A stretch of 33,495 nucleotides of DNA from Alphaproteobacteria bacterium UBA6038 (GTDB lineage: Bacteria > Pseudomonadota > Alphaproteobacteria > Micropepsales > Micropepsaceae): positions 41,930 through 75,424 of the forward strand of contig DIZC01000091.1 of the NCBI GenBank assembly GCA_002429315.1. The letters run 5' to 3'. The notes under the pieces are model-generated. The model was not told where the DNA came from, ran no database searches, and saw only the letters and a list, made by a program, of their open reading frames with translations. Positions 16,980-23,988 of this stretch are shown here, piece after piece. Position 1 is the first letter of the stretch. Every line of letters starts with the position of its first letter. The position numbers were made by a program, and so were the translations under genes.

Positions 16980-17187
16980 GGAGCGTCTTCTGCACTGCCG
17001 AGGGTACAATACGATTCGGTCTACGCGTGCGCAGCCGCTGCGTTAAGGTGGCCAAAAAGTCGGTTGCTTCGGCGCAGTTGCTGAAGGGCTTTCGGCGTGG
17101 GTGGCCATTTTCCCGCCAATCGACGTGAAAAGTGACGTACTCAGTGCCATTCGGTAACCCCCATACTTTCTTAGTGAGTGTTGGCAC
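16960..17187 (-). CDS. 75-residue hypothetical protein in nuclease-helicase operon
   Basis: The start is GTG at 17187, preceded by AAGGA eight bases upstream, inside the end of the previous gene. The stop at 16960 overlaps the helicase start by 20 nt. The sequence (TKKVWGLPNGTEYVTFHVDW, ENGHPRRKPFSNCAEATDFL) looks like a compact beta-rich domain with a basic tail (TQRLRTRRPNR). I recognise no family. Tight overlap on both sides argues that it is translated as part of the operon. Confidence 0.6.
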   Translation of the reverse strand: MPTLTKKVWGLPNGTEYVTFHVDWRENGHPRRKPFSNCAEATDFLATLTQRLRTRRPNRIVPSAVQKTLHVSIRR

Positions 17188-17842
17188 GGTAGATGTCCTT
17201 GCGGCTCAAGCCGGCACTAGTCCGGGCACGTGCTGAGATGATCTGTTGAGCGAACGGGTCCCAACGGCGCTGATCGAGGTTCAACGGGCTGGGCTCGGCT
17301 GCCAAAATTGCCTTCTCAAGCAGGAAAGCATCTCGGCACTCGCAAATTCCGATCAGCACGTTCTGGATGAGCCAGAACGTGATTCGCTGTTGAAGGTCTG
17401 GGTGATCCCAGGGACCGATGCCGGACCTGGAAATCATGCCCCCCGTCAATTCGAGCGCATGTAGAGTCCAACGAAGATTGGACGAGCCGAATGTCCCGAG
17501 TAGGTGATGCTTTACGCGAGCAGCCCCTCGCCCCCCGCAGCCAGTATACAGATGGTAAAAGCCGCCACATTGATAGGGCACCCTATCGTGATACCGAAAA
17601 TAGCCTGCTAATTCTAGGAGGCGATCTCCGGCGCGAATCAGGACAAGATAGGTCCCAGACGTAAAGGGCCTATCCAGTTGCATGACGAGCCGCTGGGCGG
17701 GGCAGAACCTAAAAAGGTGATCAGGGAGCATGCTCTCGAAATGCCTTGCTGTATCGGTTTGCACACGGAAAAGGAGCTTCTGCCATCGTGATATTCTAAA
17801 TATCATACGAAATTCAAGAGCCAGCCGTGAAATTTGATCCAT
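17171..17842 (-). CDS. Uncharacterised protein, possibly GIY-YIG-like
   Basis: The 223-residue protein (ATG at 17842; alternatives Met13 at 17806 and Met38 at 17731) has no clear family. A central stretch, GFYHLYTGCG, GRGAARVKHHLLGTFGSSNL, RWTLHALE, followed later by a Glu in FLLEKAIL and by SPLN, recalls the GIY-YIG nuclease layout (Y-x-YxG, Arg, His, late Glu, P-L-N). This is a weak resemblance seen by eye. The 17842 start would overlap the divergent regulator gene by 16 nt, and the operator at 17789-17805 overlaps Met13. Its stop overlaps the next gene by 17 nt, placing it first in the nuclease-helicase operon. Confidence 0.6.
   Translation of the reverse strand: MDQISRLALEFRMIFRISRWQKLLFRVQTDTARHFESMLPDHLFRFCPAQRLVMQLDRPFTSGTYLVLIRAGDRLLELAGYFRYHDRVPYQCGGFYHLYTGCGGRGAARVKHHLLGTFGSSNLRWTLHALELTGGMISRSGIGPWDHPDLQQRITFWLIQNVLIGICECRDAFLLEKAILAAEPSPLNLDQRRWDPFAQQIISARARTSAGLSRKDIYRANTH
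17789..17805. promoter_or_regulatory. Operator site 1: TGATAT-N5-ATATCA
   Basis: TGATAT (17789-17794), TCTAA, ATATCA (17800-17805) form an inverted repeat 22 bp before the GTG of the XRE-type regulator, overlapping the start region of the divergent nuclease operon. The same motif with the same 5-bp spacer recurs at 18111-18127. Confidence 0.65.
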
Positions 17843-18081
17843 CAGAGTTAACGGCGGCTCATATTAGGGCGGCACGGCAGTTGTTGGGATGGCACGCCGC
17901 CGACCTTGCAGACCGTGCTGGAGTCGGGATCGCAACCATTCGGCGCGCCGAACTCTGTGATGGCCTGACCGACATGCGTGCTGAAACGGCAGCTAAAGTT
18001 GCCAGCGCCCTCCAGAAAGGAGGCATCGTCTTCTTAGGAAAGGACAAGCGCGGGGGCATAGGGGTTCGACTCCGGACTTGA
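17827..18081 (+). CDS. Small HTH transcriptional regulator
   Basis: The 84-residue protein starts with GTG at 17827 (AAGAG upstream). It has an XRE-type helix-turn-helix (RAARQLLGWHAADLADRAGV, GIATIRRAE) and the tail VASALQKGGIVFLGKDKRGG, IGVRLR, typical of small alphaproteobacterial regulators ending in a GV-F-GG-GVRLR strand. It is divergent from the nuclease-helicase operon. One TGATAT-N5-ATATCA operator lies upstream and a second lies downstream before the next gene, so it is the likely repressor of both flanking units and of itself. Confidence 0.85.
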   Translation: MKFDPSELTAAHIRAARQLLGWHAADLADRAGVGIATIRRAELCDGLTDMRAETAAKVASALQKGGIVFLGKDKRGGIGVRLRT

Positions 18082-18107
18082 GCGGAAGAAACCTGTTGCC
18101 GAAATCA

Positions 18108-18130
18108 TGGTGATATGCAGAATATCACCA
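18108..18130. promoter_or_regulatory. Operator site 2: extended TGATAT-N5-ATATCA inverted repeat
   Basis: TGGTGATAT (18108-18116) and ATATCACCA (18122-18130) are perfect 9-bp arms around GCAGA. The inner arms and spacer length match operator site 1. It ends one base before the ATG at 18132, leaving no room for a normal ribosome binding site, so a bound protein would block transcription start or early translation there. Confidence 0.65.
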
Positions 18131-18131
18131 C

Positions 18132-18467
18132 ATGTTCACCTATCGTGCACCGCTACCGAGCCAGGGGAGCCAACCCGGCTCGATCACTGATAAGCTGTTC
18201 TTTATCTTGGAGGCCGCGACGACACTGCTAGTGACAGCGAACTATTTGTCGGGAAAGGTATCCAGCCAGACCAGCACGGTGACCATTTCACGCACCGAAG
18301 TTGAGAGAACGATAAAGCACCTGCGTGAAGCTGTGATCATGATTGATTCCCTCCTTGCCATCATTGAGGAGCGTGAGAGCATCAAATTGGATAGCTTCGG
18401 AAATCCTGTGGTAGGGCAGCACATATCTCCGCGCTTGCGTCGCACATCACGGCGGAAAAGGCCCTAA
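18132..18467 (+). CDS. Hypothetical 111-residue protein under the shared operator
   Basis: The frame encodes a helical protein (ITDKLFFILEAATTLLVTAN, then ISRTEVERTIKHLREAVIMI, DSLLAIIEERESI) with a basic C-terminus (RLRRTSRRKRP). No family is recognised. The start is 1 bp after operator site 2, so either the transcript is effectively leaderless or translation begins elsewhere. It is co-directional with the small HTH regulator 50 bp upstream. Confidence 0.5.
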   Translation: MFTYRAPLPSQGSQPGSITDKLFFILEAATTLLVTANYLSGKVSSQTSTVTISRTEVERTIKHLREAVIMIDSLLAIIEERESIKLDSFGNPVVGQHISPRLRRTSRRKRP

Positions 18468-18647
18468 CGAATTGGGAAGGGGCTTGCCGGCAGGCCGTAA
18501 TTCTTGACGGGTGCGACTTACGATGAGATGATCTCGATACGGTGAGGTGGACAGCGCGGTGCGCCCCCCTCGCTTTTTCTGAAATCGCAGCGGATATGCG
18601 CTTTTCGGCCGCAACGAGTCCATCTGCCCGCACACGAGGAGTAATCA

Positions 18648-19295
18648 GTGAATTACGACCTACCGCGCGACCAAGCGCGGCTGCACGCACGCATCGGCTT
18701 TGAAACTCCAATGATGGACGTTCTGAAGCGCTTCGTAACGCATGGCGAAGCTGTCATAGGCCGGCCGCGTCCATCTGCAACCCCGGAATTTGAGCGCTTT
18801 CAAGTCCCAACATTGATTGGTCCCAACTCGCGGGTCCCCGTCATCTTTATGAGGTCTGGCTACGTTCGCTTCGGACTGGGGGCCTGGAGCGCCATCGAGG
18901 GTGATGACCAGCAGCATATCTTTCGTCAGGCGCAACGCCGGCAGATCGGATGCCCGGGCCTAGTTCCCGCGTCCTTCATAGAGATGGCGGTTCCCACCGA
19001 TCAACGCTGGCAAATACTGCGCATTCGACGGAACCGCGAACCGCTCTTCATCGGTTGTATGATCATTCCAGGTCACTTAGGCGATCCAGCCCATGTGCTG
19101 CCCTTGGTAAGAGCAGCGGGACCCGAACTGGCCAAATATGTTGAATGGGAGATGCTCCGGATTCCGATTCATCGTTCGCCCTGCGAAGAAAATTTTGCTT
19201 TCATCTCGCGAGTGGACCGTGGCCAGTTGCAGATTGCTCGCGGCAATGGGGCAGTATTCGTGGAGAGCGTGGGCACGTTCCCTTGTGCTGCCTGA
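18648..19295 (+). CDS. Hypothetical protein with weak SRAP-like features
   Basis: The start is GTG at 18648 with GAGGAG six bases upstream, a strong site, giving 215 residues. RFGLGAWSAIEG followed by RRQIGCPGLVPASFIEM and REPLFIGCMI recalls the SRAP/YedK order (MRWGL-W, RRClvPAdGFYEW, FAGLW). However, the N-terminus MNYDLP lacks the catalytic Cys2, and the HDRMP motif is missing. It could be a divergent non-catalytic relative or unrelated. No signal peptide or membrane helix is evident. Confidence 0.6.
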   Translation: MNYDLPRDQARLHARIGFETPMMDVLKRFVTHGEAVIGRPRPSATPEFERFQVPTLIGPNSRVPVIFMRSGYVRFGLGAWSAIEGDDQQHIFRQAQRRQIGCPGLVPASFIEMAVPTDQRWQILRIRRNREPLFIGCMIIPGHLGDPAHVLPLVRAAGPELAKYVEWEMLRIPIHRSPCEENFAFISRVDRGQLQIARGNGAVFVESVGTFPCAA

Positions 19296-19602
19296 CCAGA
19301 TCGGCCCCGAGTGATCAGCAGCGAGATCACCCACCGTTAAATGCAATTACGCAGACCATATCAGACCCGTTTCTATAAGCTACGACCTCTCTTTGTGCCA
19401 AATAGGTACATCCGTCCCATATTGGCGCAGCGGTTGTCGGCCAATCTCCCAAGTCGAACTGAATTAGGGGCTCTGAGATTGAGGGTTTGTGAGCTTTTGC
19501 GCGTTTTCCTCCAAGTGGTGCTCTTGGGATTTTATGACTCACGCAAATTGCGCGCCGCACGAGGGCCATTCTATTTCGCAGTTCTTTGCTAACGAGGGCG
19601 AC

Positions 19603-19659
19603 GAGTCACAAGAGGACCGGCTTTTGTGACTTGCCAACTGGCGCCCATTTTGTGACTTG
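19603..19659. repeat. GTGACTT repeats upstream of the recombination module
   Basis: TTTTGTGACTTG occurs at 19622-19633 and again at 19648-19659 (26 bp apart), and the opposite-orientation GAGTCACAAG lies at 19603-19612. A TATAAT follows at 19665-19670. The cluster lies in the 631-bp gap (19296-19926) before the excisionase and may be a protein-binding array at its promoter. Confidence 0.5.
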
Positions 19660-19750
19660 GAACTTATAATCTCTCAATCAAATCAGTGGCTTGCGAGCAG
19701 CTTGGCATGCGCCGTGAACGGGCATTCGCAACAGCCAAGGAGAAAATGCG

Positions 19751-19849
19751 ATGACCCACGATCCGGGAAAGCCATCCCCTAAGAGTTACCTCTTGCGTCT
19801 CGGCAGCCCCGTCGCGCCGAGCCGATCCCAGCCCCCGCGGATCGGCTGA
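19751..19849 (+). CDS. Possible 32-codon small ORF before the excisionase
   Basis: AAGGAG (19737-19742) precedes an ATG at 19751 and a 32-residue basic, proline-rich frame (MTHDPGKPSPKSYLLRLGSP...). Its ATG overlaps the TGA of another short frame ending EKMR. The good SD and overlap suggest translation, but there is no recognisable homology and the 3' end lies inside a stem-loop. Confidence 0.25.
   Translation: MTHDPGKPSPKSYLLRLGSPVAPSRSQPPRIG
19820..19847. repeat. Strong stem-loop in the 5' region of the excisionase gene
   Basis: AGCCGATCC (19820-19828) and GGATCGGCT (19839-19847) are perfect 9-bp arms with a 10-nt loop. No T-run follows, so it could be an attenuator-like RNA structure, a binding site, or chance. 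The rest of 19296-19926 shows no supported gene. Confidence 0.45.
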
Positions 19850-19926
19850 GAATCTAGCAGCGACTGACGCACTGACGCGCCGCAAGCAACGTTGCGGCGA
19901 ATAGGAGAGCTTTGTCTGGAGGTCCA

Positions 19927-20328
19927 ATGTCGAAGGACAGTTTCACGAACCTTCCGAAAGACCAAGTCGGGTCGTCGACCACCGATCAATTTCCTGCGCT
20001 CCTGACAGAGCCAGAAGTGGCGCGATTGCTCCGCGTGAAACCTTGCACAGTCCGGAACGAACGGGTGCGCAAACGGCTCGGGTTCACGCCCGTCGGCGCA
20101 CGCATCTTCTACTCGTCCGATCAACTCAAGGAATACATCGAAAATCAACAGGTGAAAGCATGCGCAGACAAGAACCCAGACCCGGCCAAGTCGGAAAGTA
20201 TTGGCTCAGCAAAAAGCCAGGACGCACTGGACCAGACGATCCGTGGTGCGCGACGCACTACGAAAATCGACAGACATGTCGTTTCAGCCTTGGCACAAGC
20301 GACTTTCAAGCGGCGAGCATCGCGCTAG
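19927..20328 (+). CDS. Excisionase-like HTH DNA-binding protein
   Basis: The ATG at 19927 with GGAGG four bases upstream gives 133 residues. The N-terminal half holds a MerR/excisionase-type HTH (LLTEPEVARLLRVKPCTVRN, GFTPVGARIFYSSDQLKEYI). The C-terminal 60 residues are low-complexity and polar, and overlap the integrase gene from 20160 in another frame. As the gene directly before an integrase it probably acts as recombination directionality factor or integrase regulator. The extent of the real C-terminus is uncertain. Confidence 0.75.
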   Translation: MSKDSFTNLPKDQVGSSTTDQFPALLTEPEVARLLRVKPCTVRNERVRKRLGFTPVGARIFYSSDQLKEYIENQQVKACADKNPDPAKSESIGSAKSQDALDQTIRGARRTTKIDRHVVSALAQATFKRRASR

Positions 20329-21470
20329 CTGAATGGGTGATAAAAAATGAGCGCCCTACCAACGCAAGCGGCGACGCATACCTGATCGAAACCGCGCTTT
20401 TGAATTACCACCGGGACCATGCTCAGCACCTCCCTAGTGCACGCAAGGAGGAGTTCAACTTGAGCCTGTGGAGTGAATTTTGGTCTGGCAGAACGGTCTC
20501 GGAGATTACCCCAGCCGAGCAACGAAAATTCCGGGAATGGCTCGCAAAGGCTGGCACGCGAGGTAAATCAACCATCGACAAAATTCTTTCGAGCGGACGA
20601 GCTGCCCTAAATCAGGCGGTGGCCAATGGGGAATTGGTCTCAACTCCGAAGATCAAGTTGATTGAGACGAAGGAGGAAATGCGTGCTCGCCCACCGATGG
20701 GACGGCCAATTACTTCCGCTGAAACGGCCAAGCTGCTGGATAGCATTCAGAGCCGTCATCTTTTCATGTTTGCGCTCATCGCCGCGAACACGCTGGCCCG
20801 ACCAGATGCGATCATGGACCTCAGTCGCGCTCAGTTCGATGAGGGGCATAACTTACTGAATCTGAATCCGGCCGGACGAAGGCAGACGAAGAAGCATCGG
20901 CCTACCATTCCCGTCACACCAACCTTGCAACCCTGGTTGGCACGGGTAACAGACCTTGGCGCCCGTTTCATTGCCGTCCGGGGCAAGTCAGTCCAATCCA
21001 TTTACAATGGCTGGAACTCCGCCCGGCGCTCGGCCGGGGTAGATGACGAGGTGACACCGTATTCCTTCCGGCACGGTATGGCGCGGGAGATGCGGAAAAG
21101 GGGCGTTCCGATTGAGGAGATCAGTTTGTTCCTCGGGCACCTCCCACGGGGATCGACTGCCACTACGTCCATTTACGCGCCCTTTGAGCCGCAATATTGC
21201 ACGAAGGCCGTAGCGGCTATCGAAGAGGTCATGGACGAGGTGCGGGGCCGGATGACGAGGTACAACATTGACGACCTCCCCGGCACCTTGGCGTATTTGG
21301 ATCAGCCCCGGCCCCAGCGTCAGCTTCGGCAGATGCCGGAAAATATGATTGCCGAACTGCGCTCAATGATAAAGGAAGGGGTTGCAATCCGAGAGATCGC
21401 TCGGCGGTACGGCGTATGCATCATGACGGTGCATAGATGGATTAAGCGGTTCCCAGACTTCTCTAAGTAG
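20160..21470 (+). CDS. Tyrosine-type integrase of the island, with C-terminal HTH
   Basis: The ATG at 20160 (AGGTGA upstream, within the excisionase frame) gives 436 residues. An N-terminal SAM-like domain (about 100-175) precedes the catalytic domain: Arg in LARPDAIMDL (about 215), RH in YSFRHGMAREM (about 303), LGH in LFLGHLPRG, and the nucleophilic Tyr in TSIYAPFEP (about 338). The last 40 residues (LRSMIKEGVAIREIARRYGV, MTVHRWI) form an extra Hin/resolvase-like HTH, an unusual addition. It lies next to the 3' end of the tRNA, the expected attachment site. Confidence 0.92.
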   Translation: MRRQEPRPGQVGKYWLSKKPGRTGPDDPWCATHYENRQTCRFSLGTSDFQAASIALAEWVIKNERPTNASGDAYLIETALLNYHRDHAQHLPSARKEEFNLSLWSEFWSGRTVSEITPAEQRKFREWLAKAGTRGKSTIDKILSSGRAALNQAVANGELVSTPKIKLIETKEEMRARPPMGRPITSAETAKLLDSIQSRHLFMFALIAANTLARPDAIMDLSRAQFDEGHNLLNLNPAGRRQTKKHRPTIPVTPTLQPWLARVTDLGARFIAVRGKSVQSIYNGWNSARRSAGVDDEVTPYSFRHGMAREMRKRGVPIEEISLFLGHLPRGSTATTSIYAPFEPQYCTKAVAAIEEVMDEVRGRMTRYNIDDLPGTLAYLDQPRPQRQLRQMPENMIAELRSMIKEGVAIREIARRYGVCIMTVHRWIKRFPDFSK

Positions 21471-21472
21471 CT

Positions 21473-21628
21473 GCGTGCCGTCAGCGTGCCATTCAAGTTA
21501 GCGCCCTGAGATAAACTCCTGCTTTAGTTGGGGATTATCCGAGAGAACAGAATTTGCCGAGAGGGTTGTCAACCGCTTTATCACATCTACACCGTACCTT
21601 GCTCAAACCCGCGTGCCAGTTGCGTGCC
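21473..21628 (+). repeat. Paired GCGTGCC repeats, candidate integrase arm sites
   Basis: GCGTGCC occurs at 21473, 21484, 21611 and 21622: two pairs, each with 11 bp (one helical turn) between starts, flanking the space between integrase stop and tRNA. Pairs of short direct repeats near the core site are typical arm-type sites for tyrosine integrases. No gene is seen in 21471-21665. Confidence 0.6.
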
Positions 21629-21665
21629 ACCCGCCCTGAGCGCCCTCGCAAAAGGCTAGAATTGT

Positions 21666-21710
21666 TGGTGGGCCCGGCAGGACTCGAACCTGCGACCAGA
21701 CCGTTATGAG
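21666..21710 (-). other. Predicted attachment site (tRNA 3' half)
   Basis: Integrases of this type recombine within the T-arm/3' end of the tRNA, restoring the gene. The exact crossover is not visible because no second copy of this sequence occurs in the window. Confidence 0.5.
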
Positions 21711-21742
21711 CGGCCAGCTCTAACCAGCTGAGCTACAGGCCC
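21666..21742 (-). tRNA. tRNA with CAT anticodon, probably tRNA-Ile2 (lysidine-type) rather than Met
   Basis: The minus strand folds as a cloverleaf. The acceptor is GGGCCTG with CGGGCCC (one T-G wobble). The D arm contains AGCTCAGCTGGTTAGAGC. The anticodon stem GGCCG/CGGTC carries loop CTCATAA, so the anticodon is CAT. The T arm has the standard GGTTCGAGTCC, followed by discriminator A and encoded CCA (21666-21668). The GGGCC acceptor recalls alphaproteobacterial tRNA-Ile(CAT), but CAT alone cannot exclude elongator Met. Its 3' end faces the integrase. Confidence 0.92.
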
Positions 21743-21924
21743 ACCTGCCGGTTCTCCTAGCAGGAATTGCGTTCCCGCTGCATCCGAAATCAGAAACGCA
21801 GCCTTCCGGGATGCCGCCTTCGGCCCTATTCTCCGATGGCCGTGTACAAGGGACGGCAGAACAACAGCAGGCGCTCGGCTGTGTCTGTCGATGCGCCTGC
21901 GCGAAGATCGATGAGGCCGTGCGC

Positions 21925-22899
21925 ATGAGCCGCGATTCCAAGATTCTGGTCGGCGATGTGGGCGGCACGCACGCGCGGTTTGCCATTGTGGACGCGTCGC
22001 AGAAGCCGTTTCGACTCGACTACCAGGTGGATTTCGGCGGCGATGAATTCGAGAGCTTTGCCGCCGCCCTGCGCAAATATCTGGATTGCGCCGGTGCCGA
22101 GCAGCCATCTGCGGCGGCCATTGCGGTGGCCGGTCCGGTCACCGCGGGAAGCGCTCACTTCACCAATCGCGGCTGGCACGCGTCGGAAGACGATCTTCGC
22201 AAGGCCGGATTCCGCCAGGCGCTGCTGATCAACGACTTCGCGGCGCTGGCCTTTTCGGTCTCGACGCTGGAGCCGGAGGCGTTCCGCTCCGTCGGGCCCG
22301 AACGGGAAGGTTTGGCGGGAGAGCCGATCACCATCCTGGGCGCAGGCACCGGGTTCGGCGTGTCCTGCCTGGCGCGCTACCGCGGGCGTTCGGTCCCCAT
22401 CGCCACGGAAGGCGGCCACATCGGATTTGCGCCGCGCGGCGAAACCGAAATTGCCGTGCTGCGCGTGCTCCAAAAGCGCTTCGGTCATGTATCTGTCGAG
22501 CGCATCCTATCCGGGCCGGGGCAGGAGAACGTGTATGCAGCACTGGAAGAGATCGCCGGCCGCAAGTCGCCGCCGCTCACCGCCGAGGAAATCACAAAAC
22601 GGGCGCAGGAGGGGGACACCGCGTGCCGGGCGGCGCTCGACCTGTTTTGCTCCGCGTACGGCGCGGTGGCAGGGGATTTTGCCCTGGCGCATGGCGCGCG
22701 GGGCGGCGTGTTCATTGCCGGCGGCATTGCGGCAAAGATCGAGCGGTATCTTCAGAATTCGGATTTCCGCGCCCGGTTCGAGGACAAGGGCCGGCTCTCT
22801 TATTTCGTCCAGCCGATTCCGACGATGTTGATCCTGGAGAAGAATGCCGCATTTGTCGGGGCGGCCGATGCGTTGCTTGAATTTCGCGGCGAGCCGTAG
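21925..22899 (+). CDS. glk: Glucokinase
   Basis: From the ATG at 21925 (GAGG upstream) the product is 324 residues, the usual size for bacterial glucokinase. Motifs follow the ROK-unrelated Glk family: phosphate-1 loop LVGDVGGTHARFAIVD, LINDFAALAF with the catalytic Asp, ILGAGTGFGVS, sugar-contacting EGGHIGFAP, VERILSGPG and VFIAGGIAAKI. It phosphorylates glucose at C6 with ATP in the cytoplasm. It is the first core gene right of the island and not part of it. An in-frame start at 21811 would add 38 residues lacking similarity and is not preferred. Confidence 0.95.
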   Translation: MSRDSKILVGDVGGTHARFAIVDASQKPFRLDYQVDFGGDEFESFAAALRKYLDCAGAEQPSAAAIAVAGPVTAGSAHFTNRGWHASEDDLRKAGFRQALLINDFAALAFSVSTLEPEAFRSVGPEREGLAGEPITILGAGTGFGVSCLARYRGRSVPIATEGGHIGFAPRGETEIAVLRVLQKRFGHVSVERILSGPGQENVYAALEEIAGRKSPPLTAEEITKRAQEGDTACRAALDLFCSAYGAVAGDFALAHGARGGVFIAGGIAAKIERYLQNSDFRARFEDKGRLSYFVQPIPTMLILEKNAAFVGAADALLEFRGEP

Positions 22900-22959
22900 T
22901 TTCGCCCCAGTTTTGCCGCGAGGAGGCGTCAGCTTCTACGGCACGATGGAGATTGCGCC

Positions 22960-23676
22960 ATGACGCTTTACCGAATCGCGACGATTGCTTTGCCGCTTGC
23001 GCTGTGCGCGCCGGCGCTCGCCCAAGCGCAAACCGGGGCAGATCCGGGGCCGCGGCTGCTCACGGTCGGCGGCGACGGCGAGGTCAAGGCGAAACCGGAT
23101 CAGGCGGTCCTGAGCGCCGGCGTGGTGAGCGACGCCAAGGCAGCGGCGGACGCGCTCGCTGCCAACAGCCGCAAGATGAATCAGGTCTTTGCGACGCTGA
23201 AGCGCTTCGGCATTCCGGACAAATCCATCCAGACCTCCGACTTCTCCGTCTCGCCACAATACCCGGACTACAATTCGAAGGAGCCTCGGCGCATCGCCGG
23301 GTATGAAGTCTCCAACACCGTCACCGTTACGGTCGACGATCTCGGCAAGCTCGGGCCCGCGTTGGATGCGCTGGTTGCTTCAGGCGCCAATTCGCTGGGC
23401 GGCATCGGCTTCTTGGTTCGGGACGAGAAGCCACTGGAAGCCGCGGCGCGCGAGGCGGCGGTGAAGGATGCGATGGCCAAGGCTGAGGCACTTGCCCGCG
23501 CCGCCGGCGTCACGCTCGGCCCCATCGTGTCGATCAACGAAGGACAGGTCCCAGCACCGATTCCCATGCGGCGGATGATGGTAGCGGCGCCCATGGCGGC
23601 CGCAGCGCCGCCGCCGGTTGCGGCAGGCGAAGAAAGCGTCACCGCCAACGTGACGGTGACGTGGGAAATCCGCTGA
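22960..23676 (+). CDS. SIMPL-domain (DUF541) periplasmic protein
   Basis: The 238-residue product has a signal peptide (IATIALPLALCAPALAQAQ) and a SIMPL/DUF541 domain: LTVGGDGEVKAKPDQAVLSA, GIPDKSIQTSDFSVSPQYPD, YEVSNTVTVTV, DAMAKAEALARAAGV, VTANVTVTWEI. It is expected in the periplasm; family members are linked to stress resistance but have no firm biochemical function. It follows glk by 60 bp in the same direction and may be co-transcribed. Confidence 0.93.
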   Translation: MTLYRIATIALPLALCAPALAQAQTGADPGPRLLTVGGDGEVKAKPDQAVLSAGVVSDAKAAADALAANSRKMNQVFATLKRFGIPDKSIQTSDFSVSPQYPDYNSKEPRRIAGYEVSNTVTVTVDDLGKLGPALDALVASGANSLGGIGFLVRDEKPLEAAAREAAVKDAMAKAEALARAAGVTLGPIVSINEGQVPAPIPMRRMMVAAPMAAAAPPPVAAGEESVTANVTVTWEIR

Positions 23677-23700
23677 ACGGCGAAACCTGCTGCTCGCCGG

Positions 23701-23925
23701 CTACTTCTTCGATTTGCGTTTGCTGGACTTGCGCTTCTTCGACGAGTTCTTCTTCGGCACCTTCTTGCCCTTCTTGCGCGCTTCCGAAAGGCCGATGGCG
23801 ATCGCCTGTTTCCGGCTCTTGACCTTGCCGCCTTTGCCGCCCTTGCCGCTTTTGAGCGTGCCTTTCTTGCGCTTGTGCATGGCGCGTTTCACGTCCTTGC
23901 CGGCGCTGCGCGAGTATCTGGCCAC
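23701..23925 (-). CDS. DUF6496-type lysine-rich small protein
   Basis: The 74-residue protein starts with GTG at 23925 with GGAGGAG just upstream. It reads ARYSRSAGKDVKRAMHKRKK, GTLKSGKGGKGGKVKSRKQA, IAIGLSEARKKGKKVP and ends in a Lys/Ser-rich tail. The KSRKQAIAIGLSEARKKG motif is the mark of DUF6496. The strong positive charge suggests nucleic-acid binding, but no function is established. Confidence 0.88.
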   Translation of the reverse strand: MARYSRSAGKDVKRAMHKRKKGTLKSGKGGKGGKVKSRKQAIAIGLSEARKKGKKVPKKNSSKKRKSSKRKSKK

Positions 23926-23988
23926 AATTCTCCTCCCTGGCTGAATCGCGGACCGCCATTATCGCAGAGGAAAGCGTCGCGCGCCAGA

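Larger units (their letters stand above)
1..21675. mobile_element. Probable genomic island integrated at a tRNA gene (left end not in window)
   Basis: An excisionase-like HTH gene and a tyrosine integrase (19927-21470) lie directly beside the 3' end of a tRNA gene (21666-21742). This is the standard arrangement of elements integrated at tRNA 3' ends. Everything to the left is accessory in character: IS remnants, a DruA-like defence gene, a RiPP cluster, regulators with palindromic operators, a nuclease-helicase and many broken genes. Base use is also visibly less GC-rich than to the right of the tRNA. No second copy of the tRNA 3' end was seen, so the distal attachment site is probably beyond base 1. 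More than one element may be nested here. Confidence 0.7.

Noticed and set aside
1..21660. Second copy of the tRNA 3' end (distal attachment site)
   Set aside because: Looked for the GGTTCGAGTCC-type T-arm sequence and acceptor end on both strands; none seen, so no left att is called.
22086..22880. Long plus-strand frame inside glucokinase
   Set aside because: Arg/Gly/Ala-rich shadow of the well-supported glk frame.
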